A stretch of 23,863 nt of DNA from Candidatus Wallbacteria bacterium (lineage in GTDB: Bacteria; Muiribacteriota; UBA6191; JACPRK01), in assembly GCA_016199905.1 (NCBI GenBank), contig JACQFU010000197.1, positions 1 to 23,863 of the forward strand. The letters run 5' to 3'. The notes below the pieces were generated by a model. It had not been told where the DNA came from and searched no databases. It saw only the letters and a program-made list of their open reading frames with translations. Position numbers and translations under genes: made by a program. This document shows positions 1-7,219 of the stretch, piece after piece. The stretch's first letter is position 1. Every line of letters starts with the position of its first letter.

Positions 1-971
1 TCGGCTGCGGCGACGATCTCGTTGGTGCCGACGTCCATCCACATCCTCAAGCCGGAGCGCACCCGCCGGGTCAGCAAGAACTGGCGGATGGTCCACTGAC
101 CCCAGAAGAAGGCCGGACTGACGACCGCGGCGCGGCTGAAGATAGACGGCTCCTGCAACGCGGACCAAAAGCTGAAGAGCCCGCCCAGGCTGGAGCCGAG
201 GATGCCATTGGTGGCAGCTTCGGCGCGCGCGGGGAAGTTCTTTTCCAGGTGCGGGAGAAACTCGTCGCGAAAGGCGGTGTAGGTCTTGCGCGCCAGTCCG
301 CCGATGCGGTGGTACTGGTCGCGCCAGGGCGTGTACTCGCTCGCCCGACGGCGCGAGTTGGCCACCGCCGCGAGGATGACGGGTTGCATTTTCCCGGCGA
401 GGATCAGGTTGTCGGCAATGACGTCCAGCCCCCAGGAGACCGGCATCGAATCGTGAAAACGGCCCCAATGAAAGCAATTCAGTCCATCCAGGCAGAGCAG
501 GACTGGATACGGCCCGGGGCCTGCCGATTCGGGCGGCGTGTAGACCCACATCCTCCGCTCCCCCCGAAGCAGGCGCGAGTTGACCGTCGTGAGCGACACG
601 TTGCCGGCCAGCGGTTGCTTGCCCGTGGGCTGCAGATGGTGGTCCTTCCAGCCCGCCACGCGCAGGTGGATCGTCTCGTATCCGCGGATGTGGGCGACCC
701 GGTTGGGAACGTCGCGGCCGAACGCATCGGATTCGACGGTCGTCCAGCTTCCCCTCGTGAGCTTGTAGTGGACGGCCTTGTCCCTGGGCAGTTCGACGGT
801 CGCGGAGTAGCGGTGCGGCTCCTCGGGGTGCAGCTTGTGACCGGCTTCGTCCCAGTTGCCCAGCGCCGGGGCATCACCCGCCAGGTAGATGTCGGCGTCC
901 TTGGGTGTGCCGGGCGGGACGGCGATTTCGAACCGGATGGTGGCTGTGGGAGGAATCTTGGTGTGGGGCAA
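1..971 (-). CDS. Enterochelin-esterase-like alpha/beta hydrolase with N-terminal CBM20/AMPK-like domain (3' end cut by window edge)
   Basis: A 323-residue partial protein. An N-terminal beta-sandwich (about residues 8-95) carries the starch-binding/AMPK-type signature 'LGNWDEAG ... VHYKLTRGSW', which probably orients or binds substrate. An esterase D/enterochelin-esterase domain (PF00756 type) follows. It has the nucleophile elbow GSSLGG (about 259-264, Ser261) and an acid-bearing 'WMDVGTNE' (Asp313). The catalytic His would lie beyond base 1. I chose the TTG at 971 because an in-frame TAG lies at 978-980, no ATG occurs before the esterase domain, and AGAGGT sits about 8 nt upstream. No signal peptide follows this start. 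It directly follows the metalloprotease in the same frame with a 6-nt gap, so the two are co-transcribed. It is a paralogue of the gene at 3192-4391, with the same domain order. The family is clear; the substrate (siderophore ester, carbohydrate ester or other) is unknown. Confidence 0.85.
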   Translation of the reverse strand, partial: MPHTKIPPTATIRFEIAVPPGTPKDADIYLAGDAPALGNWDEAGHKLHPEEPHRYSATVELPRDKAVHYKLTRGSWTTVESDAFGRDVPNRVAHIRGYETIHLRVAGWKDHHLQPTGKQPLAGNVSLTTVNSRLLRGERRMWVYTPPESAGPGPYPVLLCLDGLNCFHWGRFHDSMPVSWGLDVIADNLILAGKMQPVILAAVANSRRRASEYTPWRDQYHRIGGLARKTYTAFRDEFLPHLEKNFPARAEAATNGILGSSLGGLFSFWSALQEPSIFSRAAVVSPAFFWGQWTIRQFLLTRRVRSGLRMWMDVGTNEIVAAA

Positions 972-977
972 AGGGCG

Positions 978-1673
978 CTACCTCTGGCCGGCCGCAACCC
1001 GGCGGATCCAGGGCACCGTGGACGCGTTCTTTCGCGCTGCCTGCTTTTCCAGGGCATTGAGCGAGGTCCCGGACGTTCCCGATGCCATGAGGTTCTGGAC
1101 TTCCTCCTGATGCGCCAGCCCCAGGGCATGGCCAAGCTCGTGGGAGAGGACGCGCGGGATTGGCTCGTCCGCTCCTGCCGGGACCTGACGCAATTGCGCC
1201 GTGTCCTTGACGAAAATCGCCGGAAGCCCCTGGTGCGGTACCAGGATACCATTCGCCTGCATCCGCCGGATGAAGTAGACGTTGAACGCTCGAGGATCGA
1301 AGCTGGCTGAGGGCACGAGCGAGCTCAGGCTCTCCGATCCCAACGTTCCCGTCGACTCCGCCAGCGGTCCGGTGGCTCGCTCCTCGACCACCCGGTCCAC
1401 CGTCAGCGACAAGCCTGCCTGGGCCCAGATACGCCCGGCCTTTTCGACGACCCGCTCGACGTCGGCCGTGGTCAGCACGGTCCCAGCCGCTCCCGCGGCC
1501 CGCGAACGCAGCAAATGCACGCGCAGCGGAACGGCGAGGGCCGCTTCTGAAGGGTCCGCTGCGGCCCTGCCCGCCGCCAGCAGCAGGAAGACGATGACGC
1601 AGTGCGTCACGGCGCTGCGCCGTTGGGATGCCGGCGTGCCGGGGCCTGGGAGCGTGGGCTGGTCGGAGGGCAT
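978..1673 (-). CDS. Secreted matrixin-like zinc metalloprotease (HExxHxxGxxH)
   Basis: A 231-residue protein. A basic N-terminus and hydrophobic stretch (about residues 21-39, ending AAGRAAA before DP) look like a signal peptide, so an extracytoplasmic location is expected. The C-terminal half has a textbook metzincin zinc site, HELGHALGLAH (178-188), with a Met in 'NLM' (196) as the Met-turn. Length and motif fit the matrixin/M10-like minimal proteases of environmental bacteria; the substrate is unknown. I chose the ATG at 1673, because the in-frame extension upstream is encoded by heptamer repeat words and is unlikely to be translated. No clear ribosome-binding site precedes the ATG. It is the first gene of a two-gene unit with the esterase, and diverges from the membrane protein at 1738. 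Confidence 0.8.
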   Translation of the reverse strand: MPSDQPTLPGPGTPASQRRSAVTHCVIVFLLLAAGRAAADPSEAALAVPLRVHLLRSRAAGAAGTVLTTADVERVVEKAGRIWAQAGLSLTVDRVVEERATGPLAESTGTLGSESLSSLVPSASFDPRAFNVYFIRRMQANGILVPHQGLPAIFVKDTAQLRQVPAGADEPIPRVLSHELGHALGLAHQEEVQNLMASGTSGTSLNALEKQAARKNASTVPWIRRVAAGQR

Positions 1674-1705
1674 GGAGACCGGGCAGAGGCTAGAGGGCGG
1701 AGGTT

Positions 1706-1726
1706 GTAGGCTGTAGGCTGTAGGCT
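1706..1726 (+). repeat. Tandem heptamer (GTAGGCT)x3
   Basis: Three perfect copies of GTAGGCT lie at 1706-1712, 1713-1719 and 1720-1726, in the gap between the divergent metalloprotease and membrane-protein genes. The last copy runs into GGAGG at 1727-1731, which is the best ribosome-binding site for the ATG at 1738. An inverted copy lies at 1813-1826, and a single related word (CCTACAGCCT) at 11283-11292. Confidence 0.9.
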
Positions 1727-1737
1727 GGAGGCCGGGA

Positions 1738-3132
1738 ATGGCGCTCTGCGGAGCAACCTCGATCGGAGAACCCATCGAGCTCCTTGGGCCGCCACTCCCA
1801 GGTGTCGTCGTTCCTACAGCCTACAGTCAAGAGCCTGCGGCCCAAAGCCCGACGCGTCGCCTGGCGCTCGCGGCTGCGGCTGTGCCGCCGCTCGTCTTGG
1901 CGGTGCTGATCGCGTGTCACGCCGTAAATGTGCCGTGGTGGGACCAATGGGACTTCGTCGGCGTCCTCGCCCGCGCGCGCGACGGCACCCTGGGCCTGAC
2001 CGATCTCTGGAAGCTGCACAACGAGCACCGGGTGCTCCTCCCGCGGCTGCTGATGCTCGGCTCGGCGCTCCTCACGAGTTGGGATGTGCGCTTCGAGCTG
2101 GCGGTGAGCTACGCGATGGCCTGGGCCGTGTTCCTGCTCTTGTTGCGCCTGGCGGCCGGCGACGGGGCCCCCGACTCGCCCGGGAGCAGCCCGCTCGTGA
2201 CTGTCGCGATCTCCGCGGCCGTGTTTTCTCCCTCGCAGTTCGAGAACTGGCTCTGGGGCTGGCAACTGGCGCTCTTCCTGTCGAACCTTTGCCTGGCCGG
2301 CGCAGTCTGGTGCCTGGTGAGCGGTCCGCCGGATTGCCGGCGCCGCTACTGGGCCGCTCTCGTCGCCGCCCTGGCCGGCACGTGCACGATGGCCAGCGGT
2401 CTCTTCATCTGGCCCGCGGGCGCGCTGCTGCTCGCCTGGAGGACTGGAAGGAGCCGTCGACTCCTGGGATGGCTCGGCACGGGCGCATGCGCCTTGCTCG
2501 CGTATGCCTGGGGACCCGACGCATCCGCGCACGCGCCGCACTGGCGGATGGCGCTCTACTATCCTGCCGAGTACGTCCGCTACGTGCTCGCGTTCCTGGG
2601 CGGTTTCTTCCTCGTAACTCCGCCTCTGGCCGTGTTTCTCGGCATCGTGGAGTGCGCCGCTCTGGCGGGAGGTCTCGCGTACGTCGCCCTCCGGGAGCCT
2701 CGGCTGATGCCACAATGCCGGGCCTGGTGCGCCGTCGCCCTCTACGTTCTTGCCATCGCCGCCGGCTCGGGCCTCGGCCGGCTGTCTTCGGGTTACGAAC
2801 AGGCCACGGCGGGGCGATACCCGACCTTCTCGATGCTCTTCTTGGTGTCGGCGATCGCCGTGGCCGCGGTAGCGTTCTCCATCCAAAGCGCCCCGCGGCG
2901 CCGATGGCCTCGGGTGGGCGCTCTGCTGGTCCTGGCGGCCGGCCTGGCCTGCGCCCATGTGAGGGGAGCCGGGGAGATGGCGGCGCTGGGCGGGCGGCTC
3001 GAGCGGGTCCGTCTGTGCGTGCACGATCTCGAGAAGGCCGATCTGTTCTGCCTGACCGAGGCCCACCCGGACGTCACGGTGGTCGTTTCGGGCGTGCGCT
3101 ATCTGCGGTCCATCCACTACGGCGGCTTCTGA
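1738..3132 (+). CDS. Polytopic membrane protein, GT-C glycosyltransferase-like (hypothetical)
   Basis: A 464-residue protein with roughly ten hydrophobic segments, beginning with TM1 at about residues 41-60. The first extracytoplasmic loop has the pattern PWWDQWD (66-72) and HNEHR (94-98). This combination is common in uncharacterised bacterial membrane proteins that resemble GT-C (lipid-phospho-sugar) glycosyltransferases, in which acidic residues in the first loop are catalytic. The glycosyltransferase role is inference. The C-terminus (about 405-464) is a short soluble domain. The ATG at 1738 has GGAGG 6 nt upstream, but residues 1-40 are partly encoded by repeat words. A GTG at 1882, just before TM1, is an alternative start. 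It converges with the esterase ending at 3192. Confidence 0.75.
   Translation: MALCGATSIGEPIELLGPPLPGVVVPTAYSQEPAAQSPTRRLALAAAAVPPLVLAVLIACHAVNVPWWDQWDFVGVLARARDGTLGLTDLWKLHNEHRVLLPRLLMLGSALLTSWDVRFELAVSYAMAWAVFLLLLRLAAGDGAPDSPGSSPLVTVAISAAVFSPSQFENWLWGWQLALFLSNLCLAGAVWCLVSGPPDCRRRYWAALVAALAGTCTMASGLFIWPAGALLLAWRTGRSRRLLGWLGTGACALLAYAWGPDASAHAPHWRMALYYPAEYVRYVLAFLGGFFLVTPPLAVFLGIVECAALAGGLAYVALREPRLMPQCRAWCAVALYVLAIAAGSGLGRLSSGYEQATAGRYPTFSMLFLVSAIAVAAVAFSIQSAPRRRWPRVGALLVLAAGLACAHVRGAGEMAALGGRLERVRLCVHDLEKADLFCLTEAHPDVTVVVSGVRYLRSIHYGGF
1813..1826 (+). repeat. Inverted copy of the 1706-1726 heptamer word
   Basis: Bases 1813-1826 are the exact reverse complement of 1711-1724 (14 bp). The two copies bracket about 90 bp that contain the proposed start of the membrane-protein gene, so the mRNA could fold there. 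The repeat is translated as 'PTAYS' if the ATG at 1738 is used. Confidence 0.8.
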
Positions 3133-3177
3133 ATAGAAATCCGCATCGGCGCCCGCAAGACACCGTTTCTGTCGGGA

Positions 3178-3193
3178 AGGGCGGAGTCGCCCT
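3178..3193. terminator. Possible bidirectional hairpin between convergent genes
   Basis: AGGGCG-gagt-CGCCCT forms a 6-bp stem in the 59-bp gap between the convergent genes ending at 3132 and 3192, overlapping the latter's stop codon. There is no U-tract on either side, so an intrinsic terminator is only a possibility. Confidence 0.3.
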
Positions 3194-4391
3194 ACTTTCG
3201 CCCCGGCTTGTCGCCGAACATCCACTGGAAGACCAGCGGCAGGCGCTTCTTCCAGGCGGCTTCGTTGTGGCGGCCGTTCTCGTCGATCTCGAGCGCCACG
3301 TTGTAGCCCTTCTCGGCCAGGAGGTCGGCCAGCTCCATCACCTCGCGCACGGGCGCCAGCAGCATCTCGGATTCGTGCGTGCCCATGTCGAGCCAGTAGC
3401 GGTTCGGTTTTGGAAGGCTCTTGTCCTGACGCACCAGCGCGACCGTGTGGTTGCTGGCCCACCAGAGCGAGGGGGATAGCGCTCCGACGATGCCGAAGCG
3501 GTCGGGATAGCGCCAGCCCAGGTGAAAGGCGGCCAGCCCCCCGAGCGAGGAGCCGCAGACGGCGGTGAACTGGGGCCCCTCCTCGATGCGGAAGCGCTCC
3601 CGGAGCACCGGCTCGATGTCTTGGAAGATGGTGCTCGCCAGCAGGTCCAGGTCGCCGCCGCCGAAGCGCGGGTCCTTCACCGGAGTGTAGAAACGGTCGC
3701 GATTGTTGACGTGGTAGATGGCGACGATGAAGAACGGTCGCACTTTTTTGTCCCGGACCAGCTCGTCGTGCACCTTGTCCGCGTCCCACGCCTGGCCCAG
3801 GAAGGCGGTGGCGCAGTCGAAGATGTTCTGCCCGTCGAGCATGTAGAGGACGGGATAGTGGGCGTCGCCGTTCTCGTCGTAGCCCGGCGGCACGTGGACG
3901 AGCACCTTGTGGTTGAATCCGGTGAGCTCCCTGCCGAAGTTGCCGAGGTCCAACACGTGAGCGTCCCGCGTGCTAAGGGGTTCGTGGTGCGTGCCGTCGG
4001 CCCATTGCTCGACCTTGAAGCGGATCGTCATGGGGCCGCGAGCGATCACTTCTCGATCGGCAACCTCGCCGCCGCCGGTGGTCTTCTCGACGCGCTCCCA
4101 GGAGCCGAGAGTCGCTTTGTAGAAGATCAGCGCGTTCTTGCGGAGCCGGACCTCCTTGACCCAGAGGCTGCCGGCCAGGTGCTCCATGCGCACGCCCGCG
4201 GCCTTCCAGGCGCCAAGCGAGCTGCCGCTTCCGGTGAGCCAGACCCGCGTGCCCGCGGGCAGCTCAGGCACTTCGGCTTCGAAGCGCACGGGGACGGTTT
4301 CGGTGTGCGGCCGTGGTTCGATGCCTGGGTGTTTCTTGTGGTGCTCGGGCATTAGCGGAAACAGCTTTCCCGCCCCCTTCGGAACTCCCAT
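3192..4391 (-). CDS. Enterochelin-esterase-like alpha/beta hydrolase with N-terminal CBM20/AMPK-like domain
   Basis: A 399-residue protein. Residues about 32-128 form a CBM20/AMPK-type beta-sandwich ('WLTGSGSSLGAWKAAG', 'YKATLGSWERVE'). Residues about 150-395 form a PF00756-type esterase with nucleophile elbow GSSLGG (280-285, Ser282), a likely acid at Asp335 ('LDMGTHE') and a likely catalytic His at 375 ('NGRHNEAAW'), so the triad looks intact. No signal peptide is visible, so the protein is probably cytoplasmic. It is a paralogue of the truncated gene at 1-971. The first ATG is at 4391. A possible promoter places the -10 box 2 nt before that ATG, which would favour the second ATG at 4352 (residue 14). 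The substrate is unknown; this superfamily hydrolyses siderophore esters, feruloyl/acetyl esters and S-formylglutathione. Confidence 0.85.
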   Translation of the reverse strand: MGVPKGAGKLFPLMPEHHKKHPGIEPRPHTETVPVRFEAEVPELPAGTRVWLTGSGSSLGAWKAAGVRMEHLAGSLWVKEVRLRKNALIFYKATLGSWERVEKTTGGGEVADREVIARGPMTIRFKVEQWADGTHHEPLSTRDAHVLDLGNFGRELTGFNHKVLVHVPPGYDENGDAHYPVLYMLDGQNIFDCATAFLGQAWDADKVHDELVRDKKVRPFFIVAIYHVNNRDRFYTPVKDPRFGGGDLDLLASTIFQDIEPVLRERFRIEEGPQFTAVCGSSLGGLAAFHLGWRYPDRFGIVGALSPSLWWASNHTVALVRQDKSLPKPNRYWLDMGTHESEMLLAPVREVMELADLLAEKGYNVALEIDENGRHNEAAWKKRLPLVFQWMFGDKPGRK

Positions 4392-4393
4392 CG

Positions 4394-4423
4394 GTAATAG
4401 CGGAACGACGGGGATTTCGTCAA
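4394..4423 (-). promoter_or_regulatory. Candidate sigma-70-type promoter for the esterase gene
   Basis: On the minus strand, TTGACG (4423-4418), an 18-nt spacer and TATTAC (4399-4394) approximate -35 and -10 boxes. The -10 ends 2 nt before the ATG at 4391, so transcription would begin inside the reading frame and initiation at the ATG at 4352 would be expected. Seen by eye only. Confidence 0.35.
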
Positions 4424-4497
4424 CATGAATGGTTGGTAGTCCCCCGATCTTCGAGCCGAAAGTTAAGACATCCGGATACGGACGGCAAGCGCTACGC

Positions 4498-6402
4498 TCA
4501 TCTGGCCTCCGATTCTCGCAGCTCCAGGCGCCGCACCACCGGAGGCTTGCGAACGGGGCCCCGCAGCGGGCTACAACCGGCGCGGACCGTACCCGTCCAC
4601 CCGTCCAGCAGCCGGGGATCGAACCCCATCGAGATCATCCCGTTGTAGACCGGCGCCGCTTGCAGCGCAACGAAGGGGAAGACCAGAGTGCCGGCGCGGG
4701 TCTGCAGGAAGACGTCGAGAACGTATTCGTGAGACAACCCGTCCACGTCGAGGACCCACCAGACCGTCGAATTCGTGCGGCCCGAGAGGCGAGGAACGGA
4801 CAGCTTCAGGACCGGCAACCGTTCCCTGTCCTCGAGCGCCGGGCCAAGCTCGCCTCGGGGCTCTTCTGCCAGGGTACACGGCACTCCCGCTGCGGTGGAG
4901 CGGATCACGGCCGCATCGCGCGGGGCCTCCAGCAGCAACGGAAATGCGGCGCCGGCCAGCGCGGCTAACGCAGCGGGCGACTTCTCGCCGGCGGTCTTCA
5001 GCCGCGTGTCGGCCAGCCGAAGCCAATGGAGCGGCATCAGCGATCGAGTCGTTTCGGAGACAGGCAGACGACCGGGTGCCAGCACCGCCAGGGCGCCGGC
5101 AGCGCGCGTGAGACGGCTGGCCATCTCGGGTTGCTCGATTCGGGCGCGGAGTAGCGCGGGCGAGATGCCTCCGTGACGCACGACGTAGTCCAACCCGACG
5201 CTCCGCAGGTGGGCCGCCAGATCGACGATCGCCGCGATTCTCTCGGCTTCCACGTTTGCGGGCGCCGGCGGCGGAGCCGCGTGAGGCACGGCAGCAGTCG
5301 GTGGCGGCGGCGGCGGACTCGGCGGGGCTGGATGCTTGGGCTGGAGGACGATTGCACCGGCCGCAAGCGCCACCAGGACGCCGAACAAGATCCTGGGCCA
5401 ACGCGAGCGCGCGGGCGTCGCTGGCCGTGAGATCCGCGCTGTCTTCTGCGCTTTCGAGACCGCAGACTGGCCAGCCACCATCGTGCCGGAGTCCCAACTC
5501 GTCCTGGACGACTCCTGCGTCGCGGGTCGCGTCGCCGCGGGCGCCGTGACGCCCAGGCTGAGCGCGGCGAGCGAAGCCTTGCGCAGTCCGGCGGCCACCG
5601 CCGCAGCCGCCGGCCGGCGGTCAGGGTCCGTCTCGAGACACTGGCGCAAGAGCGTGCCGAGCGTCGCAGGAAGCTGCGCCGAAGGCTCGCGCAACGGCTC
5701 GGCGAGGCGCCGGCGGAAGACCTCGCCGACCGACCCGGCCGTATCGAAGGGCAGTTCGCCGTGCAGGCACTCATGGAGGATGAGGCCGAGCGAGTAGATG
5801 TCGCCCGCGGTTCCCGCGCTGCTGGTCCGGATCATCTCGGGTGGCATGTAGAACGGCGTCCCCAGCATCATCCCCTCTGCCGTGAGCGCGGCGGTGCTTT
5901 CGACGGGGCGGGCTATTCCGAAGTCGCTCACCTTCACGGCGTCGTCGCGGCCCAGCAACACGTTGGCGGGTTTCAAATCGCGGTGGACGATCCTCTGTTG
6001 ATGCAAGTACTCGAGCCCCTCGGCGATGGCGAGCCCCAACCGCAGCGACTCGGTCACTCCCAGGGCGCCTTGCTTGGCCAGGTGTCGGGCCAGGTCGCTG
6101 CCGTCGAGGTATTCGACGACGAGGAACGGGGCTCCTTCCAGCACTCCGGCGTCGAAGATCTTGAGGACCCTCGGGTGTGAGAGGCCGGCCATGATACGGG
6201 CCTCGCGCACGATGCGGGCCGCTTCCTCGCCTGCCCAACCGCCCACGCGCGCGGCGAAGAGCTTCACGGCCACGCTGCGCCTCAGCGAGTGCTGGCGGGC
6301 CAGGTAGACCTTTCCGAACGTGCCGGCGCCCAGCTCGCTCAGCAGCTCGTAGTGCTCCGCAAACGCGGCCCGGTCCAGGTTGTGCTCGAAGATTTCCGCC
6401 AC
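4498..6402 (-). CDS. Transmembrane Ser/Thr protein kinase with uncharacterised C-terminal extracytoplasmic domain
   Basis: A 634-residue PknB/Hanks-type kinase. Residues about 18-280 form the catalytic domain, with Gly-rich loop GAGTFG (25-30), Lys47 in VAVK, HRDLKPAN (140-147, Asp142), DFG (160-162) and GTPFYMPPE (181-189), so all catalytic residues are present. A juxtamembrane Ser/Thr/Arg-rich segment (about 285-335), a single TM helix (about 337-354) and a Pro-rich linker (about 357-381) follow. The C-terminal domain of about 250 residues is alpha-helical at first, then beta-rich (for example 'TVWWVLDVDGLSHEYVLDVFLQ'). It does not look like PASTA, TPR, WD40 or NHL repeats, and I do not recognise it; a sensor role is inference. 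The start is GTG at 6402, and the gene stands alone in its orientation. Confidence 0.9.
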   Translation of the reverse strand: MAEIFEHNLDRAAFAEHYELLSELGAGTFGKVYLARQHSLRRSVAVKLFAARVGGWAGEEAARIVREARIMAGLSHPRVLKIFDAGVLEGAPFLVVEYLDGSDLARHLAKQGALGVTESLRLGLAIAEGLEYLHQQRIVHRDLKPANVLLGRDDAVKVSDFGIARPVESTAALTAEGMMLGTPFYMPPEMIRTSSAGTAGDIYSLGLILHECLHGELPFDTAGSVGEVFRRRLAEPLREPSAQLPATLGTLLRQCLETDPDRRPAAAAVAAGLRKASLAALSLGVTAPAATRPATQESSRTSWDSGTMVAGQSAVSKAQKTARISRPATPARSRWPRILFGVLVALAAGAIVLQPKHPAPPSPPPPPPTAAVPHAAPPPAPANVEAERIAAIVDLAAHLRSVGLDYVVRHGGISPALLRARIEQPEMASRLTRAAGALAVLAPGRLPVSETTRSLMPLHWLRLADTRLKTAGEKSPAALAALAGAAFPLLLEAPRDAAVIRSTAAGVPCTLAEEPRGELGPALEDRERLPVLKLSVPRLSGRTNSTVWWVLDVDGLSHEYVLDVFLQTRAGTLVFPFVALQAAPVYNGMISMGFDPRLLDGWTGTVRAGCSPLRGPVRKPPVVRRLELRESEAR

Positions 6403-6483
6403 GGTTGGAAGAACATGTTAAGACGGGGAGGCCGGAGTGTCGCTTGTCGCGGGACCGCCCCCCCGCCCTGCTCGGACGTGCAG

Positions 6484-6489
6484 TAGAAT
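6484..6489 (+). promoter_or_regulatory. Possible -10 box (TAGAAT) giving a leaderless transcript
   Basis: TAGAAT ends 6 nt before the GTG at 6496, so transcription would start at or next to the start codon. No convincing -35 box is visible. Confidence 0.25.
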
Positions 6490-6495
6490 CGACTC

Positions 6496-6663
6496 GTGCA
6501 GATCACCCAGGAGGAGCTGGCCAAATGGCTCGAAGACGCGGCTCGCAAACGGTCGCTCCTGCGTCGGGCGACTCGGGAGCTTCGAGAACTGGGAAAGACT
6601 GTGCTCGATGAGCGTGAGCATGGACCTCGAAGACCCGACAGCCGTAGCGCTGGCAGTCGCTGA
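6496..6663 (+). CDS. Small 55-residue protein overlapping the nucleotidyltransferase gene
   Basis: GTG at 6496 to TGA at 6661-6663 encodes a basic, charged, probably all-helical protein that begins MQITQEELAKWLEDAARK. The last 56 bp overlap the start of the nucleotidyltransferase gene in another frame. No family is recognised. The position, size and overlap resemble the small partner that often precedes MNT/AbiEii-type nucleotidyltransferases in toxin-antitoxin-like pairs, but that is inference from arrangement alone. A reason for doubt is that the C-terminal 15-20 codons are Arg-rich, as expected of an out-of-frame read of the next gene. Confidence 0.4.
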   Translation: MQITQEELAKWLEDAARKRSLLRRATRELRELGKTVLDEREHGPRRPDSRSAGSR

Positions 6664-7219
6664 GGCGCTGGAGGCCGCGGGTCTGCGTCACGCGCTTTAC
6701 GGCGGCCTGGCACTGGCTGCGTACGGCGAAGCGCGAGAAACGCGGGACGCCGACTTCTGCGTGATGGAGGTATCGACGGCCCAGGCCGCGGCTGCGCTTC
6801 GCGCCAAGGAATTCGAGCTTCAGATCGCCTTCGAGGGCTTGATCTTTGGAGGAGTGTCGGTCGATCGGTTGACCTTGCTGCCTGGACTGAACGACAGCGG
6901 CTCGAATACGGTGGACTTCGTCTCGCCGCTTTCGCGACGATTTGCCGCCTGTGTCCTGGAACGCGCGCTCCGTGGGCCTCTGAGAGACCGGCTATTGACG
7001 CTCGTGAGTCCGGAAGACTTCATCTTGCTCAAGGTACTCTCGACCCGAGATCGCGATCTCACGGACGCAGCCAGCGTTGTCGCCCGACTGGACGATCGGC
7101 TCGACTGGGAACTGCTCACCGACGAGTGCAATCGGCTGGCGGCTGAAGTTCCCGGGCATGATGTGGCGGCGCGATTCGCTCGGGTTCGAGAGCTTGCCAC
7201 AAATGCGAGAGGCCCGTAG
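6608..7219 (+). CDS. AbiEii/DUF6036-type nucleotidyltransferase
   Basis: A 203-residue protein starting MSVSMDLEDP. It has the nucleotidyltransferase signature YGGLALAAYG (31-40) followed by ETRDADF (44-50), the 'GG ... R.T.D.D' pattern of the AbiEii/MNT superfamily, where the Asp residues bind metal. The helical C-terminal part has 'SPEDFILLKVLSTRDRDLTD' (134-153), the usual 'K...R.KD..D' element of this group. Members act as toxins of toxin-antitoxin or abortive-infection modules, or as uncharacterised NMP/GMP transferases. ATG 6608 is chosen as the first start in the conserved region; ATG 6620 is an alternative. Its 3' end faces the damaged kelch gene, whose formal frame overlaps it by 228 bp on the other strand. 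Confidence 0.7.
   Translation: MSVSMDLEDPTAVALAVAEALEAAGLRHALYGGLALAAYGEARETRDADFCVMEVSTAQAAAALRAKEFELQIAFEGLIFGGVSVDRLTLLPGLNDSGSNTVDFVSPLSRRFAACVLERALRGPLRDRLLTLVSPEDFILLKVLSTRDRDLTDAASVVARLDDRLDWELLTDECNRLAAEVPGHDVAARFARVRELATNARGP

Noticed and set aside
1690..3789. Long minus-strand open frame antisense to the membrane protein
   Set aside because: The translation is extremely Arg/Gly/Pro-rich with no motifs; it is the GC-rich shadow of genes at 1738-3132 and 3192-4391.
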